DNA of 64,000 nucleotides from Phycisphaerales bacterium (GTDB lineage: Bacteria > Planctomycetota > Phycisphaerae > Phycisphaerales > UBA1924): assembly GCA_028284805.1 (NCBI GenBank), contig JANQQZ010000132.1:24534-88533 (forward strand), in the 5' to 3' direction. Shown piece by piece: positions 36,555 to 46,371 of this stretch. The position numbers and the translations under genes are program-made. Each line of letters starts with the position of its first letter. Position 1 is the stretch's first letter. The notes beneath the pieces were generated by a model. It searched no databases. It was not told the DNA's origin and worked only from the letters and a program-made list of their open reading frames with translations.

Positions 36555-37369
36555 CTACTCCGCGTCCAGACCGCCGAAACGGCGGCGACGGCTGGCATAC
36601 GCGCGAATCGCGTCGTGCAACGCCGACTCATCGAAATCGGGCCAGAGGGTCTCGGTCACGTGCAACTCGGCGTAGCTGATCTGCCAGAGTAGGTAGTTGC
36701 TGATCCGCATCTCACCCGCAGACCGAATGAGGAGGTCCGGGTCCGGGAGCCCGGCGGTATACAACGACGACTCGATGTCCTGCTCGGTGATGGCATCGGG
36801 ATCGATCGCCCCATCACGCACCCGGGTAGCGATGCGGCGGACCGCGTCGGTCAGTTCCTCGCGAGCGCCGTAGTTGATCGCCAGGCACAGCGTCGGACCA
36901 GTTGCCTCCGCGTTGTTCGTGACTTCGACGAGGGTGTCGAGCGCAGCGAGCACCGACCCGGGGAGCCCGTCGCGCCGCCCGATCACACGGACACGGATGC
37001 CGTGCCGGAGCAGTTCCTCACGCTCGCCCTCGCAGTACGCCTCGCAGAGCTTCATGAGCGCGTCGATCTCGCCCTCCGGGCGTTTCCAGTTCTCCGTACT
37101 GAACGAGTAGAGCGTGACGACCTCGATCCCGCATCGCCCCGCCTCGGAAACGACGCGCCGGACCGACAGAGCCCCGTTGCGGTGCCCGAATTCCCGCGGG
37201 AAACCGCGTTCCCGGGCCCATCGTCCGTTCCCGTCCATGATGATCGCCACATGGCGCGGGATCGAGGCGGGGTGCACGTCGGGCAAGTGCGCCAGGGGGT
37301 CCGCCTCGGGCAAGCGAGCCTTGATCCGCCGGAGCGCTTCTTGTGCCCTTGGGCAGGTCGCGAAGGCGG

Positions 37370-37373
<4 letters not shown>
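36555..37373 (-). CDS. uppS: Isoprenyl transferase (undecaprenyl diphosphate synthase)
   Basis: 272 residues. Motif HVAIIMDGNGRWARERG (catalytic Asp near 45) and GHRNGALSVRR are the cis-prenyltransferase signatures, as are LYSFSTENWKRPEGEI and the C-terminal DLLIRSAGEMRISNYLLWQISYAEL. It makes the C55 lipid carrier for cell-wall and glycan synthesis. About 35 residues precede the conserved domain. It starts at a GTG overlapping the purA stop by four bases and is followed by cdsA. Confidence 0.96.
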
Positions 37374-38710
<1,337 letters not shown>

Positions 38711-38839
38711 CTGTCATTGTTCCCGCGTGGCGTCGTGCTTTCTGCAAAGGCCCGAGAACTCGCAAGCGTCGGACCCATGCTGCCTCGCTAACGCCGCGGG
38801 CCTCGACAACCGAAGATCCCCCCAGGGAGCCCCAGCACC

Positions 38840-39001
38840 ATGGCAGATACGGTCCAGATCATGTGCCCGAACCTCACCTGCAAGAAGGTGCTCGCGGTGC
38901 CCGAGACCGCCCGCGGGAAGACCGTCCGGTGCAAAAACTGCCAGACCGCCATCCGGGTGCCGGAGGCCAGCGCAGCCAAGCCCGCCAAGCGGACGGCCTG
39001 A
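38840..39001 (+). CDS. Small zinc-ribbon protein (53 residues)
   Basis: Short gene found by direct translation. The ATG at 38840 has AGGGAG (38824-38829) 10 bases upstream, and the stop is at 38999-39001. It begins MADTVQIMCPNLTCKKVLAV and contains a second pair in VRCKNCQTAIRVPE, giving Cys-x4-Cys and Cys-x2-Cys about 18 residues apart. This resembles the MJ0042/FmdB-like zinc ribbons found at the N-terminus of larger planctomycete proteins, here standing alone. The tail is Ala/Lys-rich. It lies between divergent purA and the convergent FHA gene. Role unknown, possibly a nucleic-acid or protein binder. Confidence 0.75.
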   Translation: MADTVQIMCPNLTCKKVLAVPETARGKTVRCKNCQTAIRVPEASAAKPAKRTA

Positions 39002-39022
39002 GAGAATCCACTCAACGGGTGC

Positions 39023-39559
39023 TCAGAGCTCCGGCTGTTCGTCCTCGTCATCGCCGAGATCGAAGTCGAAATCCAGCACGCTCGAGTCGTCAGACGGGTC
39101 CGTGAGCGCGTCCATCGCCAGGTCAGAATCCTCCGCGGCGCCCCCGCCCGCCAGCGCCGCGGCCGCCGCGGCGGCACCACCCGGGTAGCTCGGCTGGGCA
39201 GCGTTGTCGTCCGCGAGTTCCACCGAGCCGCGGGCATGCACGTCGGCGGGATCGAGGTCGGAGGGCACCCCATCGATCCGGAGCGCGAAGACGGCCGGGC
39301 CGACCGATACCAGGTCGCCCGGGCTGAGCTCGGCCTCATGCACCCTCTCGCGGTTCACGAAGGTCCCGTTGCTGGATTCGAGATCCCGCACCACCACGCG
39401 ACCATCCTCGCTGACGAACTCGCAGTGCTGCCTCGACACACTCCGCGCGGGCACCCGCAACTGAGCCGACTTGTCCCTCCCGACGATCACGCGATCCTGA
39501 CGGATCACGATCTCTTGGGACTCACCGTCGGCCCGTACGACGAGTAGCGTTGCGTTCAC
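39023..39559 (-). CDS. FHA-domain protein with acidic C-terminal tail
   Basis: About 178 residues from the GTG at 39559, preceded by AGAGG 9 bases away; a further GTG at 39601 would add 14 non-conserved residues. FHA domains bind phosphothreonine. The signature residues are present: VGRDKSAQLRVP (Gly-Arg), SVSRQHCEF (Ser-Arg-x-His), and LESSNGTFVNRERV (Asn-Gly-Thr...Asn), all within residues 20-85. After about 110 comes a low-complexity Ala/Gly segment and a strongly acidic tail (DFDFDLGDDEDEQPEL). No kinase gene is adjacent. Divergent from hemW across a short gap. Confidence 0.88.
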   Translation of the reverse strand: MNATLLVVRADGESQEIVIRQDRVIVGRDKSAQLRVPARSVSRQHCEFVSEDGRVVVRDLESSNGTFVNRERVHEAELSPGDLVSVGPAVFALRIDGVPSDLDPADVHARGSVELADDNAAQPSYPGGAAAAAAALAGGGAAEDSDLAMDALTDPSDDSSVLDFDFDLGDDEDEQPEL

Positions 39560-39624
39560 GTGGCTTATCCTCTCGGTGGAAGATGGCCCTGAGCCCCGCA
39601 CAGGTGCCCGAGCCAGACGCTGCC

Positions 39625-40875
39625 ATGACCGACGATACCGCGCTTCATATCCTCCGGCAACGCCCGACCACCACCGCCCGCCCGATCGCCGCCGACTTCC
39701 TGTGCCGCGGAGAGGCCGAGCCGCGGTCTCTCTACATCCACGTCCCGTTCTGCTTTCACAAGTGCCACTACTGCGACTTCTACAGCTTCGTGGACACGCG
39801 GGACCGTCAGGGTGTCTTCATCGACCGGCTCGTCCGAGAGCTCAGGGCGGTGGCCCCGCTCACCCGCGGGCTGCCGCTCCGGACCCTCTTCGTCGGGGGC
39901 GGCACACCCACCCTGCTCGCACCCAAACTCTGGCGCACCCTGCTCCGTTGCCTCCGAGACACCTTCGACCTCCAAGAGATCCTCCGGGGGCATGGCGAGT
40001 TCACCGTCGAGTGCAACCCAGAGACCGCGAGCGAGGAACTGTTCGGCGTGCTCTCGGAAGGCGGGGTGAGCCGGATCAGCGTCGGAGCCCAGTCGTTCAA
40101 TCCGACACACCTGAAGACTCTCGAACGGTGGCACGACCCCGACACGGTCCCACGCGCCCTCGAACTGGCCAGAAGCGCCGGCATCGAGCGCCGCTCGGTC
40201 GATCTCATCTACGCGATCCCAGGGCAGACCACCGAGGACGTGCGCAGTGATCTTGCGACCGCGCTGGCACTGCCGATCGATCACCTCTCCGCCTACAACC
40301 TGACCTACGAACCCAACACCGCGATGACCAGACGCCTGCAGCGAGGCGAGTTCCATCCCATCGAGGAGGAATCCGAGCTTGAGATGTTCTGGCTCGTCCG
40401 GAGCGAATGCGAGAAGCGAGGGCTCGGGGCGTACGAAATCAGCAACTTCGCACGCCCCGGGTCCGAGTGCCGTCACAACCTCGCGTACTGGCGTCAGGAT
40501 CCCTGGCTCGCCGCCGGCCCCTCGGCAAGCGCACACGTCGGCGGGCACCGTTACAAGGTCATCCCGAGGCTCGATGACTATCTGAACCACGACGATCAGG
40601 GCTTCGCGCTCGTGACCGATCACGACCCCCCCGAGCCGAGACGCACTCTGGCCGAGATCATCATGACGGGCATCCGTCTCGCCGAGGGCATCGATATGAA
40701 CAGGGTTCTGGGCGAGGCGAGTGCGATCGGAGCAGCTGGGGCGCTCCAGGCCGAGATCGAACGGGCCGACGAGTCCGGGTGGCTCGTCGAGCGTGCAGGC
40801 CGCCTCGCGTTGACCGACTCGGGCCTGCCGCTGGCGGACCATGTCGCGTCGTGCCTGATGTCAGCTCTCGGCTGA
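39625..40875 (+). CDS. hemW: Radical SAM heme chaperone / coproporphyrinogen III oxidase-like protein HemW
   Basis: 416 residues from the ATG at 39625; the ATG at 39583 would add 14 residues and leave only 23 bases to the divergent FHA gene. The radical SAM motif CFHKCHYCDFYSF follows SLYIHVPF near residue 40-52. Then come RTLFVGGGTPTLL, FTVECNPE, RISVGAQSFN, SVDLIYAIPGQT and LSAYNLTYEPNT, all HemW features. The C-terminal HemN_C domain ends near LTDSGLPLADHVASCL. HemW proteins bind and deliver heme; most lack true CPO activity. The 3' end overlaps the next convergent gene by 15 bases. Confidence 0.93.
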   Translation: MTDDTALHILRQRPTTTARPIAADFLCRGEAEPRSLYIHVPFCFHKCHYCDFYSFVDTRDRQGVFIDRLVRELRAVAPLTRGLPLRTLFVGGGTPTLLAPKLWRTLLRCLRDTFDLQEILRGHGEFTVECNPETASEELFGVLSEGGVSRISVGAQSFNPTHLKTLERWHDPDTVPRALELARSAGIERRSVDLIYAIPGQTTEDVRSDLATALALPIDHLSAYNLTYEPNTAMTRRLQRGEFHPIEEESELEMFWLVRSECEKRGLGAYEISNFARPGSECRHNLAYWRQDPWLAAGPSASAHVGGHRYKVIPRLDDYLNHDDQGFALVTDHDPPEPRRTLAEIIMTGIRLAEGIDMNRVLGEASAIGAAGALQAEIERADESGWLVERAGRLALTDSGLPLADHVASCLMSALG

Positions 40876-41670
40876 GACCGGCGCAGCGGGCCCATCGGCA
40901 CTGAACGTGCCTGGCGGCGTGAGCCCGAGCTGCATCGCGGAGCGTCGCATGTCGCGTGGACAGCGTGTGCGGACGTCTACCAGCTCACCGGTGACAGGGT
41001 GGTCGAAGACCAGTCGGTGTGCGTGCAACGCCAGGCGCGGCGCCGCACGCCGAGAGGCCACGGGTCCGTAGTAGCGATCCCCCAGAATCGAGCAGCCGAT
41101 CGAATCGAGGTGAGCCCTGACTTGGTGCAGCCGCCCGGTGATCGATCGGCACTCGAGCGTGGCCCCCGCGTGATTGCTCGAGAGAGTCCGGTACGCGGTG
41201 ATCGCAGGCTTGCCCCGCGACGAGACCTTCGACAGCTTCACCTTCGCGAACTTCTTGCGACGCGGGTCGTCGATCCACACGTCGTCGCGTTGGGCCATGT
41301 GCTCCTCGAGCGGCTTGCGGATGACCCCCGAGGGCTGATTGGGCCCCCGACGCGTCACAGCCCAGTAGTACTTCCGGACCGCGCGGCGCGCAAACGCCTC
41401 ACGCAGCGTCTCCCACGCACCTGTTGTCAGGGCCACCAGCAGCAGCCCGCTGGCGTCGCGGTCGAGCCGCTGCAGCATGCCGTGGTCTCGCGAGGCCCCG
41501 AGCTGACGCAGCCGATCGCCGTAGACCGCGAACAGGCCGTTGAGCAGAGTGTCCCGCTCGTGCCCCTTGCCCGGGGTGGTCACGAGCCCGGGCGTCTTCT
41601 CGACGACGAGCAGGTGGTCGTCCTCGTAGCGGACCGCGACGCTCACATGCTGGTTCGGTTCGATTCTCAC
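40861..41670 (-). CDS. RluA-family pseudouridine synthase
   Basis: 269 residues. The catalytic motif LQRLDRDASGLLLVA lies near residue 66 with its Arg intact, and YEDDHLLVVEKTPGLVTTP, KYYWAVTRRGP, ITGRLHQVRAHLDSIGCSILGD and LALHAHRLVFDHPVTG complete the family pattern. No S4 domain is visible at the N-terminus, so it is the RluA/TruC-like subtype. The substrate uridine in rRNA or tRNA is unknown. Its ATG overlaps the stop of the upstream gene by four bases. Confidence 0.92.
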   Translation of the reverse strand: MRIEPNQHVSVAVRYEDDHLLVVEKTPGLVTTPGKGHERDTLLNGLFAVYGDRLRQLGASRDHGMLQRLDRDASGLLLVALTTGAWETLREAFARRAVRKYYWAVTRRGPNQPSGVIRKPLEEHMAQRDDVWIDDPRRKKFAKVKLSKVSSRGKPAITAYRTLSSNHAGATLECRSITGRLHQVRAHLDSIGCSILGDRYYGPVASRRAAPRLALHAHRLVFDHPVTGELVDVRTRCPRDMRRSAMQLGLTPPGTFSADGPAAPVSAES

Positions 41671-42431
41671 GCGACGCCCTCACCGAAAGCCGCGGCATCG
41701 AGGTACCACCGGAGCTCACCCCCAACCGGACGCACATGGTCGATCGGACGCCTGGGCTGCAAGGCGTGCCCATTTGCGCCGATCGCACGCCGCGCTTCGT
41801 CCTGTTTGTCGGCACCGAACGCGACGATCGCCACGAACCGGGCCCCGTTGATCGCGTGCATGCCCAGGGAGATGTGCCCGGTACCGGGCTCTGCAGACTC
41901 TCGCACCAGGGCGCTCGGATCGACGGGATCTGCCGCCGCGTGCCCGGCGGTTGACCCGTCCGCTCCGAGCCCGAGCAGCACATAGTCGAGTCGATCGTGC
42001 CCGGGCTCGCGCCAGCCGAGCGTCTCGCGGAGCACCGAGGCGTACGCCGCGGCACCCCCGATACGGTCGATCGGATGGAACTGCTCGCGCGGGATGTCGG
42101 AGTGCGAGGCGATGAGGTCACGCAGCAGTGCGCCGGTCGATTCGTGCTCGGGGACCGAAACATCCTCCGAGACCGCCCAGAGGTGCGTCCGCTTCCACGG
42201 GAACGCACGGAACTGCGGATCGAGCATGAGGGTCTGATACAGACGGACGTGGGTCCGTCCGCCCGACAACGCGAGATTGAAGTCGCCGAACGCACGAACG
42301 CAGTTCATCGCGTGCAGGAACAGATCCGACGCGATCGCCTCGATGACGTCCTCGACCGCCGGGCGCACCAGCACCCCGGGCGGGGTGTCCGGCCCTCGTT
42401 CGAGAGGCTCGAGCTCGTATGGACCATCCAT
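41667..42431 (-). CDS. pgl: 6-phosphogluconolactonase-like protein with altered motifs
   Basis: 254 residues. The glucosamine/galactosamine-6-phosphate isomerase fold is read from NLALSGGRTHVRLYQTL, FPWKRTHLWAVSED and LDYVLLGLGADGSTAGHA. In true 6-phosphogluconolactonases the second block contains DER and the third GxDGHxAS. Here these read SED and GADGSTAGHA, so the usual His and Arg positions are changed. It may still be a divergent lactonase of the pentose phosphate pathway, or a relative with another substrate. No zwf or gnd gene is near. Its stop overlaps the downstream synthase gene by four bases; thiE is divergent with 57 bases between. Confidence 0.7.
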   Translation of the reverse strand: MDGPYELEPLERGPDTPPGVLVRPAVEDVIEAIASDLFLHAMNCVRAFGDFNLALSGGRTHVRLYQTLMLDPQFRAFPWKRTHLWAVSEDVSVPEHESTGALLRDLIASHSDIPREQFHPIDRIGGAAAYASVLRETLGWREPGHDRLDYVLLGLGADGSTAGHAAADPVDPSALVRESAEPGTGHISLGMHAINGARFVAIVAFGADKQDEARRAIGANGHALQPRRPIDHVRPVGGELRWYLDAAAFGEGVA

Positions 42432-42488
42432 GACAGCATTGTGGCAGACTCAGGGGGCGATGGCCAGCGTGCTGCTAGGATCGACCCC

Positions 42489-43559
42489 ATGCGCGAGCTG
42501 ACCCGTCTGATCGACGCCAACGCGAACCGGGCGACCGAGGCCGCCCGCACGCTGGAGGACATCGCGCGATTCGTGCTCGACGACGGGCCGCTCGCCGCGA
42601 TCGCCAAGCGGATGCGTCACAGCTTGGAGGATGCCCTGGGGTCGGCCGGCTTCGCACGAAGCCAGCGGACGCGTGACCGCGATGTCGCCCTGGATGCCGG
42701 CATCGCAAACTCGATGGCCGACGATCACACACGTTCGGGCCTTGCCGACATCGTCGCCGCGGCGTCTAGCCGGCTCACCGAGGCCCTGCGTGTGCTGGAA
42801 GAGGGCGTCAAGACCGTCCACCCCGCGGGCGCGGCCTCGCTGGAAGCGTTGCGCTACACGGCATACGACGCTGAGCGACGGCTGCAGCGCAGCCTGATCC
42901 TTGAGCGCCCCCGCTGGGCGGTGTGCGTCCTGATCACCGAGGCGCTGTGTGTGCATTACTCCTGGCAGGACATTGCGCGGGGAGCGATCGACGGTGGCGC
43001 ATCCTGTCTGCAACTGCGCGAGAAGGATCTCGGCGATCGAGAGTTGCTCGGGCGTGCCTCGTTTCTCGTGCGGATCGCGAGGGATCAGGGTGTCGCGGTC
43101 GTGATCAACGACCGACCGGATCTCGCGCTGCTGGCTGGAGCCGACGGCGTTCACCTGGGCCAGGACGATCTGCGCGTCAGCGAGGCCCGCCGGATCGCGG
43201 GCGACCGGATGCTCGTGGGTGTCTCCTGCTCGTCGGTGGAGCAGGCGATCGCTGCCGCGGAAGCGGACGCGGACATCATCGGCCTCGGCGCGATGCACCC
43301 GAGTTCAACCAAACCAAAGCCCAGCATCGCGGGGCCCGACCTCCTGATGAGCGTGCTCGGGCACCCCGATCTGAGCGGTCTTCCGCATCTCGCGATCGGG
43401 GGGATCGATGCGCCGCGAGCCGCCGAACTCGCGCAGATGGGGTGCACGGGTGTAGCGGTCTCTGGCGCCGTCTGCGGCGCGGAGGACCCCGCCCAGGCGA
43501 CCGCAGAGATACGGCGCGCGATGCAGAGCCCGCTGCACGCGGAGGGAGCAGCAGTATGA
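42489..43559 (+). CDS. thiE: Thiamine-phosphate synthase with N-terminal ThiD2 domain
   Basis: 356 residues. Residues about 1-135 match the ThiD2 domain (MRELTRLIDANANRATEAAR then LEDIARFVLDD, and later RLTEALRVLEEGVK). Residues about 145-350 are the ThiE TIM barrel: GASCLQLREKDLGDREL, VVINDRPDLALLAGADGVHLGQDDL, GVSCSSVEQAIAA, DIIGLGAMHPSSTKP and LAIGGIDAPRAAEL. ThiE couples HMP-PP with thiazole phosphate to thiamine phosphate. ThiD2-ThiE fusions are known in planctomycetes and cyanobacteria; the ThiD2 part may have HMP-phosphate kinase activity. No TPP riboswitch fits the 57 bases upstream. The stop overlaps the M16 gene start (ATGA). Confidence 0.92.
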   Translation: MRELTRLIDANANRATEAARTLEDIARFVLDDGPLAAIAKRMRHSLEDALGSAGFARSQRTRDRDVALDAGIANSMADDHTRSGLADIVAAASSRLTEALRVLEEGVKTVHPAGAASLEALRYTAYDAERRLQRSLILERPRWAVCVLITEALCVHYSWQDIARGAIDGGASCLQLREKDLGDRELLGRASFLVRIARDQGVAVVINDRPDLALLAGADGVHLGQDDLRVSEARRIAGDRMLVGVSCSSVEQAIAAAEADADIIGLGAMHPSSTKPKPSIAGPDLLMSVLGHPDLSGLPHLAIGGIDAPRAAELAQMGCTGVAVSGAVCGAEDPAQATAEIRRAMQSPLHAEGAAV

Positions 43560-44785
43560 GCGTTGCGTTTCACCAGCACACGTTGACGAACGGGCTGACG
43601 ATCGTCGCCGAGGTGAACGAGGACGCGCCGTCGGCCGCTGTCGGGTTCTTCGTCAGGACCGGCGCCCGCGACGAGCCCCGCGAGCTCATGGGCGTCTCGC
43701 ACTTCCTCGAGCACATGATGTTCAAGGGCACCGAAGACCTCAGCGCCGATGACATCAACCGTGTGTACGACGAGATGGGCGCCCGCAACAACGCCTACAC
43801 GTCCCACGAGACGACCTGCTTCTACGCCTCGGTCACGGGCGACCGCATCGGAGACGCGATCGATCACACCGCTCGGATGATGCGCCCGGCGCTCCGAGAG
43901 TCCGACTTCGAGACCGAGCGAGGTGTGATCCTCGAAGAGATCGCCATGTACGCCGACAACCCGTTCTGGGTGCTCTACGAGCAAACCAGCGAGCGGTACT
44001 ACGACACCAGCCCGCTGGGCCACCGGGTGCTCGGAACACCGGACACCATCCGGGCGATGAGCCGCGACAGCATGGCGGGCTACTTCGAGTCCCGGTACGC
44101 GGCCGATACCACCACGGTTGCGCTCGCGGGACGTGTCGACTTCGAAGACGCCTGCCGGCGGATCGAGCAACGGTGCTCCGATTGGGGCCGATCGAGCATC
44201 CCCGAGCCGCGCACCGCCCCCTCGCCCAGCCGCGGGCGGCTCGATCTGACCGACGAGCGGTTCGATCGTGGCTACCTCATCGCGATGGCGCCGGGCCCCG
44301 CCGCCCAAGATGACAATCGGTACGCGGCGACCCTGGTCGCCCAGGTTCTCGGCGCCGCCGACAACAGCCGCCTGCACTGGGCCCTCGTCGAGCAGGGCAT
44401 CGCGGAGGAGGCCCAGGCCGGTTATGAGCCCAATGACCGCTCGGGCGAGTACCACATCTACGCGTCAGGCGATGCGGACCGGCTCGGCGAGATCGAACGG
44501 GTGCTGACGCAAGAGTCCGAGAGCCTGGCCGAGTCCATCACCGCCGACGACCTCGCCCGGATCCGCTCGCGGTTCGCAACGTCGTTTACCGTCAGCGCCG
44601 AGCGGCCTGGCGACAGCATGCAACGCCTCGGGCGGCTGTGGACCATGCTGGGCGAGTACCGCACCCTCGACGAAGAACTCGATCGGATCGAGGGGGTCAC
44701 GCTCGAGACAGTCCGATCACTGCTCGGAGGACAGGGCGTCACGCCCTGGACAATCGGGACGCTCAGGCCGCCTTCCGGGGCATGA
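43556..44785 (+). CDS. M16-family zinc protease (pitrilysin/processing-peptidase-like)
   Basis: 409 residues. The inverted zinc motif HFLEH is at about 49-53, followed by the third ligand Glu in ERGVILEEIAM near 128. NNAYTSHETTCFYASV is typical of the catalytic half, and the second domain carries DRGYLIAMAPG and the substrate-stabilising end. No signal peptide is visible, so it is probably cytoplasmic. Both halves of the M16B fold are present. It is coupled to thiE by ATGA and converges on the HDOD gene with a 23-base overlap. Confidence 0.93.
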   Translation: MSVAFHQHTLTNGLTIVAEVNEDAPSAAVGFFVRTGARDEPRELMGVSHFLEHMMFKGTEDLSADDINRVYDEMGARNNAYTSHETTCFYASVTGDRIGDAIDHTARMMRPALRESDFETERGVILEEIAMYADNPFWVLYEQTSERYYDTSPLGHRVLGTPDTIRAMSRDSMAGYFESRYAADTTTVALAGRVDFEDACRRIEQRCSDWGRSSIPEPRTAPSPSRGRLDLTDERFDRGYLIAMAPGPAAQDDNRYAATLVAQVLGAADNSRLHWALVEQGIAEEAQAGYEPNDRSGEYHIYASGDADRLGEIERVLTQESESLAESITADDLARIRSRFATSFTVSAERPGDSMQRLGRLWTMLGEYRTLDEELDRIEGVTLETVRSLLGGQGVTPWTIGTLRPPSGA

Positions 44786-46241
44786 AGAACTTCACGCAGT
44801 TGCCGCCCGTCCCGACGGCCGCCTTGAGGGCCTGCGCCGCGGCCGCCTGGAGAACCGTCGGGCGCTGATAACTCCCTGCGGTCTCGGAATCACGCGTCGC
44901 AACCCCGATGGTGGCCCGCGCGGGAGTGGACCACTCCAAGGCCGCCCCGGACAGCTCCTTGCGGAAGGCCTCGGCAGTCTTCGTCGCGGAGGTACGGTTC
45001 ATCCGACACGCGACGAGGAACGACATCGGCCCCATGCGAGCGATCACCGACCCGGCGTGCTCGTAGTGCTTGCGAAGGAGAGTTGCCGCAGCAACGACCA
45101 GCTTGTTCATGTCCACGGCCCGCAGCTCGTCCGGCGCGCCCTCGCGCTCGATGACGATGCGCACGATGCTGATCGGTTCCTCGTCCGCGGCCGCGTTGTC
45201 GAAGAAGGTGTTGTACAGTTTGGGGAACGCCTGATCGTTGACCAGCCCCGTGATCGGGTCGTACCGGGGCGAGTCGATCAGGAGCGCCTCCATAGCGTCC
45301 TCGTTCTCGGGGACCGGCGGGCTGTCGATCGCGAGTTCGACCGCGCGATCGCGGGCACTCGCGATCAGGTCGTCTGCATCGGGCACGTGCCCCGCGTCGA
45401 TGTCGAACAACGAGGCCATCTCCCGCGTGCCAGCGGTCACCTCGTGCACGATCGCTTCCGTCTCGGCTTCGCCCAGGTTGAACCAATCCTTCGCCTTCTC
45501 GCGGAACCGGCGCAGCGCGGGCAGCGGCTCCTCAGCGAGCAACGCGTCCGCCAAGATGCCGCCCAGGCCAACCGAACGCACAAGATCACCGACCGCCCCC
45601 ACCGGCCCAGCGCTCGGGCGCTCGTGGTACTTGACCGGCAGCACGAGCTCCTCGGGCAGCTTCCAGCGCTGGGCCATCATCGCGCCCAGGTCCGGGTGCT
45701 GAAGCTCGAGATCAGCGATCTCGAAGCGGCACAGCTTGCGATGATCCCCGCCTGTCTGCTCGAGGATGACCGCGTACCGGCGTCCGAGCGACTCGTACAG
45801 GGCGACCATCCCGATGTCCTGGAGCAGCCCTGCCAGGAAGGCCTCGTCCTCGAAAGGGCAACGCGCCGCCTTGGCGATCGACCGCGCCGAGATCGCGGTG
45901 AACAGGCCTCGACGCCAGTACATGTCATAGTCGAAGTCGTTGCCCGAACGCTTGACGCTCGAGACGAGCGAGAAGCCCAGCGCCAGGCTCTTGACCGCCG
46001 ACAGACCCAGCACGACGAGCGACTGCCGGATCGTCGAGCTCTTCTGGCGCAAGCCGTAGTAGCTCGAGTTGACCGTCCGCAGCACCTTCGACGCCAGGCC
46101 CTGATCGTTCTCGATCGTTTTGGCAAGCTGCTCGAGCTTGACCTCCGGATCGCGGGTGAGCTCGATCACCTCCACGGCCACCGCGGGCAGCGACGGCAGC
46201 GTGGGACAGCTGAGCACTTCTTCAAGCAGTTCGTGATCCAT
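44763..46241 (-). CDS. HDOD-domain signalling protein with degenerate GGDEF-like domain
   Basis: 492 residues. Residues about 1-205 are an HDOD domain: LPSLPAVAVEVIELTRDPEVKLEQLAKTIENDQGLASKVLRTVNSSYYGL, and FLAGLLQDIGMVALYE. HDOD lacks the full HD-GYP active site and usually acts in signalling. From about residue 305 the sequence matches the beginning of a GGDEF domain (RYDPITGLVNDQAFPKLYN), but the active-site loop reads GPMSF instead of GGDEF, so it should not synthesise cyclic di-GMP. The middle (about 215-300) is helical. It ends with a short MPRKAA tail. Promoter unclear in the 130 bases upstream; recO ends there. Confidence 0.88.
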   Translation of the reverse strand: MDHELLEEVLSCPTLPSLPAVAVEVIELTRDPEVKLEQLAKTIENDQGLASKVLRTVNSSYYGLRQKSSTIRQSLVVLGLSAVKSLALGFSLVSSVKRSGNDFDYDMYWRRGLFTAISARSIAKAARCPFEDEAFLAGLLQDIGMVALYESLGRRYAVILEQTGGDHRKLCRFEIADLELQHPDLGAMMAQRWKLPEELVLPVKYHERPSAGPVGAVGDLVRSVGLGGILADALLAEEPLPALRRFREKAKDWFNLGEAETEAIVHEVTAGTREMASLFDIDAGHVPDADDLIASARDRAVELAIDSPPVPENEDAMEALLIDSPRYDPITGLVNDQAFPKLYNTFFDNAAADEEPISIVRIVIEREGAPDELRAVDMNKLVVAAATLLRKHYEHAGSVIARMGPMSFLVACRMNRTSATKTAEAFRKELSGAALEWSTPARATIGVATRDSETAGSYQRPTVLQAAAAQALKAAVGTGGNCVKFFMPRKAA

Positions 46242-46371
46242 GGCCCATCCGTGGTCCGTGCCGGTCTGATCCCTTGCGGGAGTCTCTGCACGCGGGATCG
46301 GTCAACCCGAGCGGTCACTTGACGCCCCACGCGCAGTTTCCGGCTTTCTGGAGATACCCGTCCGAATTCGA

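Noticed and set aside
42432..42488. Possible TPP riboswitch before thiE
   Set aside because: Only 57 bases separate thiE from the divergent gene, too short for the aptamer, and no thi-box sequence is seen.
46242..46371. Possible small gene or RNA between the HDOD gene and recO
   Set aside because: No ribosome site with a sustained frame and no convincing structure; a TTGACC string is present but lacks a -10 at a proper distance.
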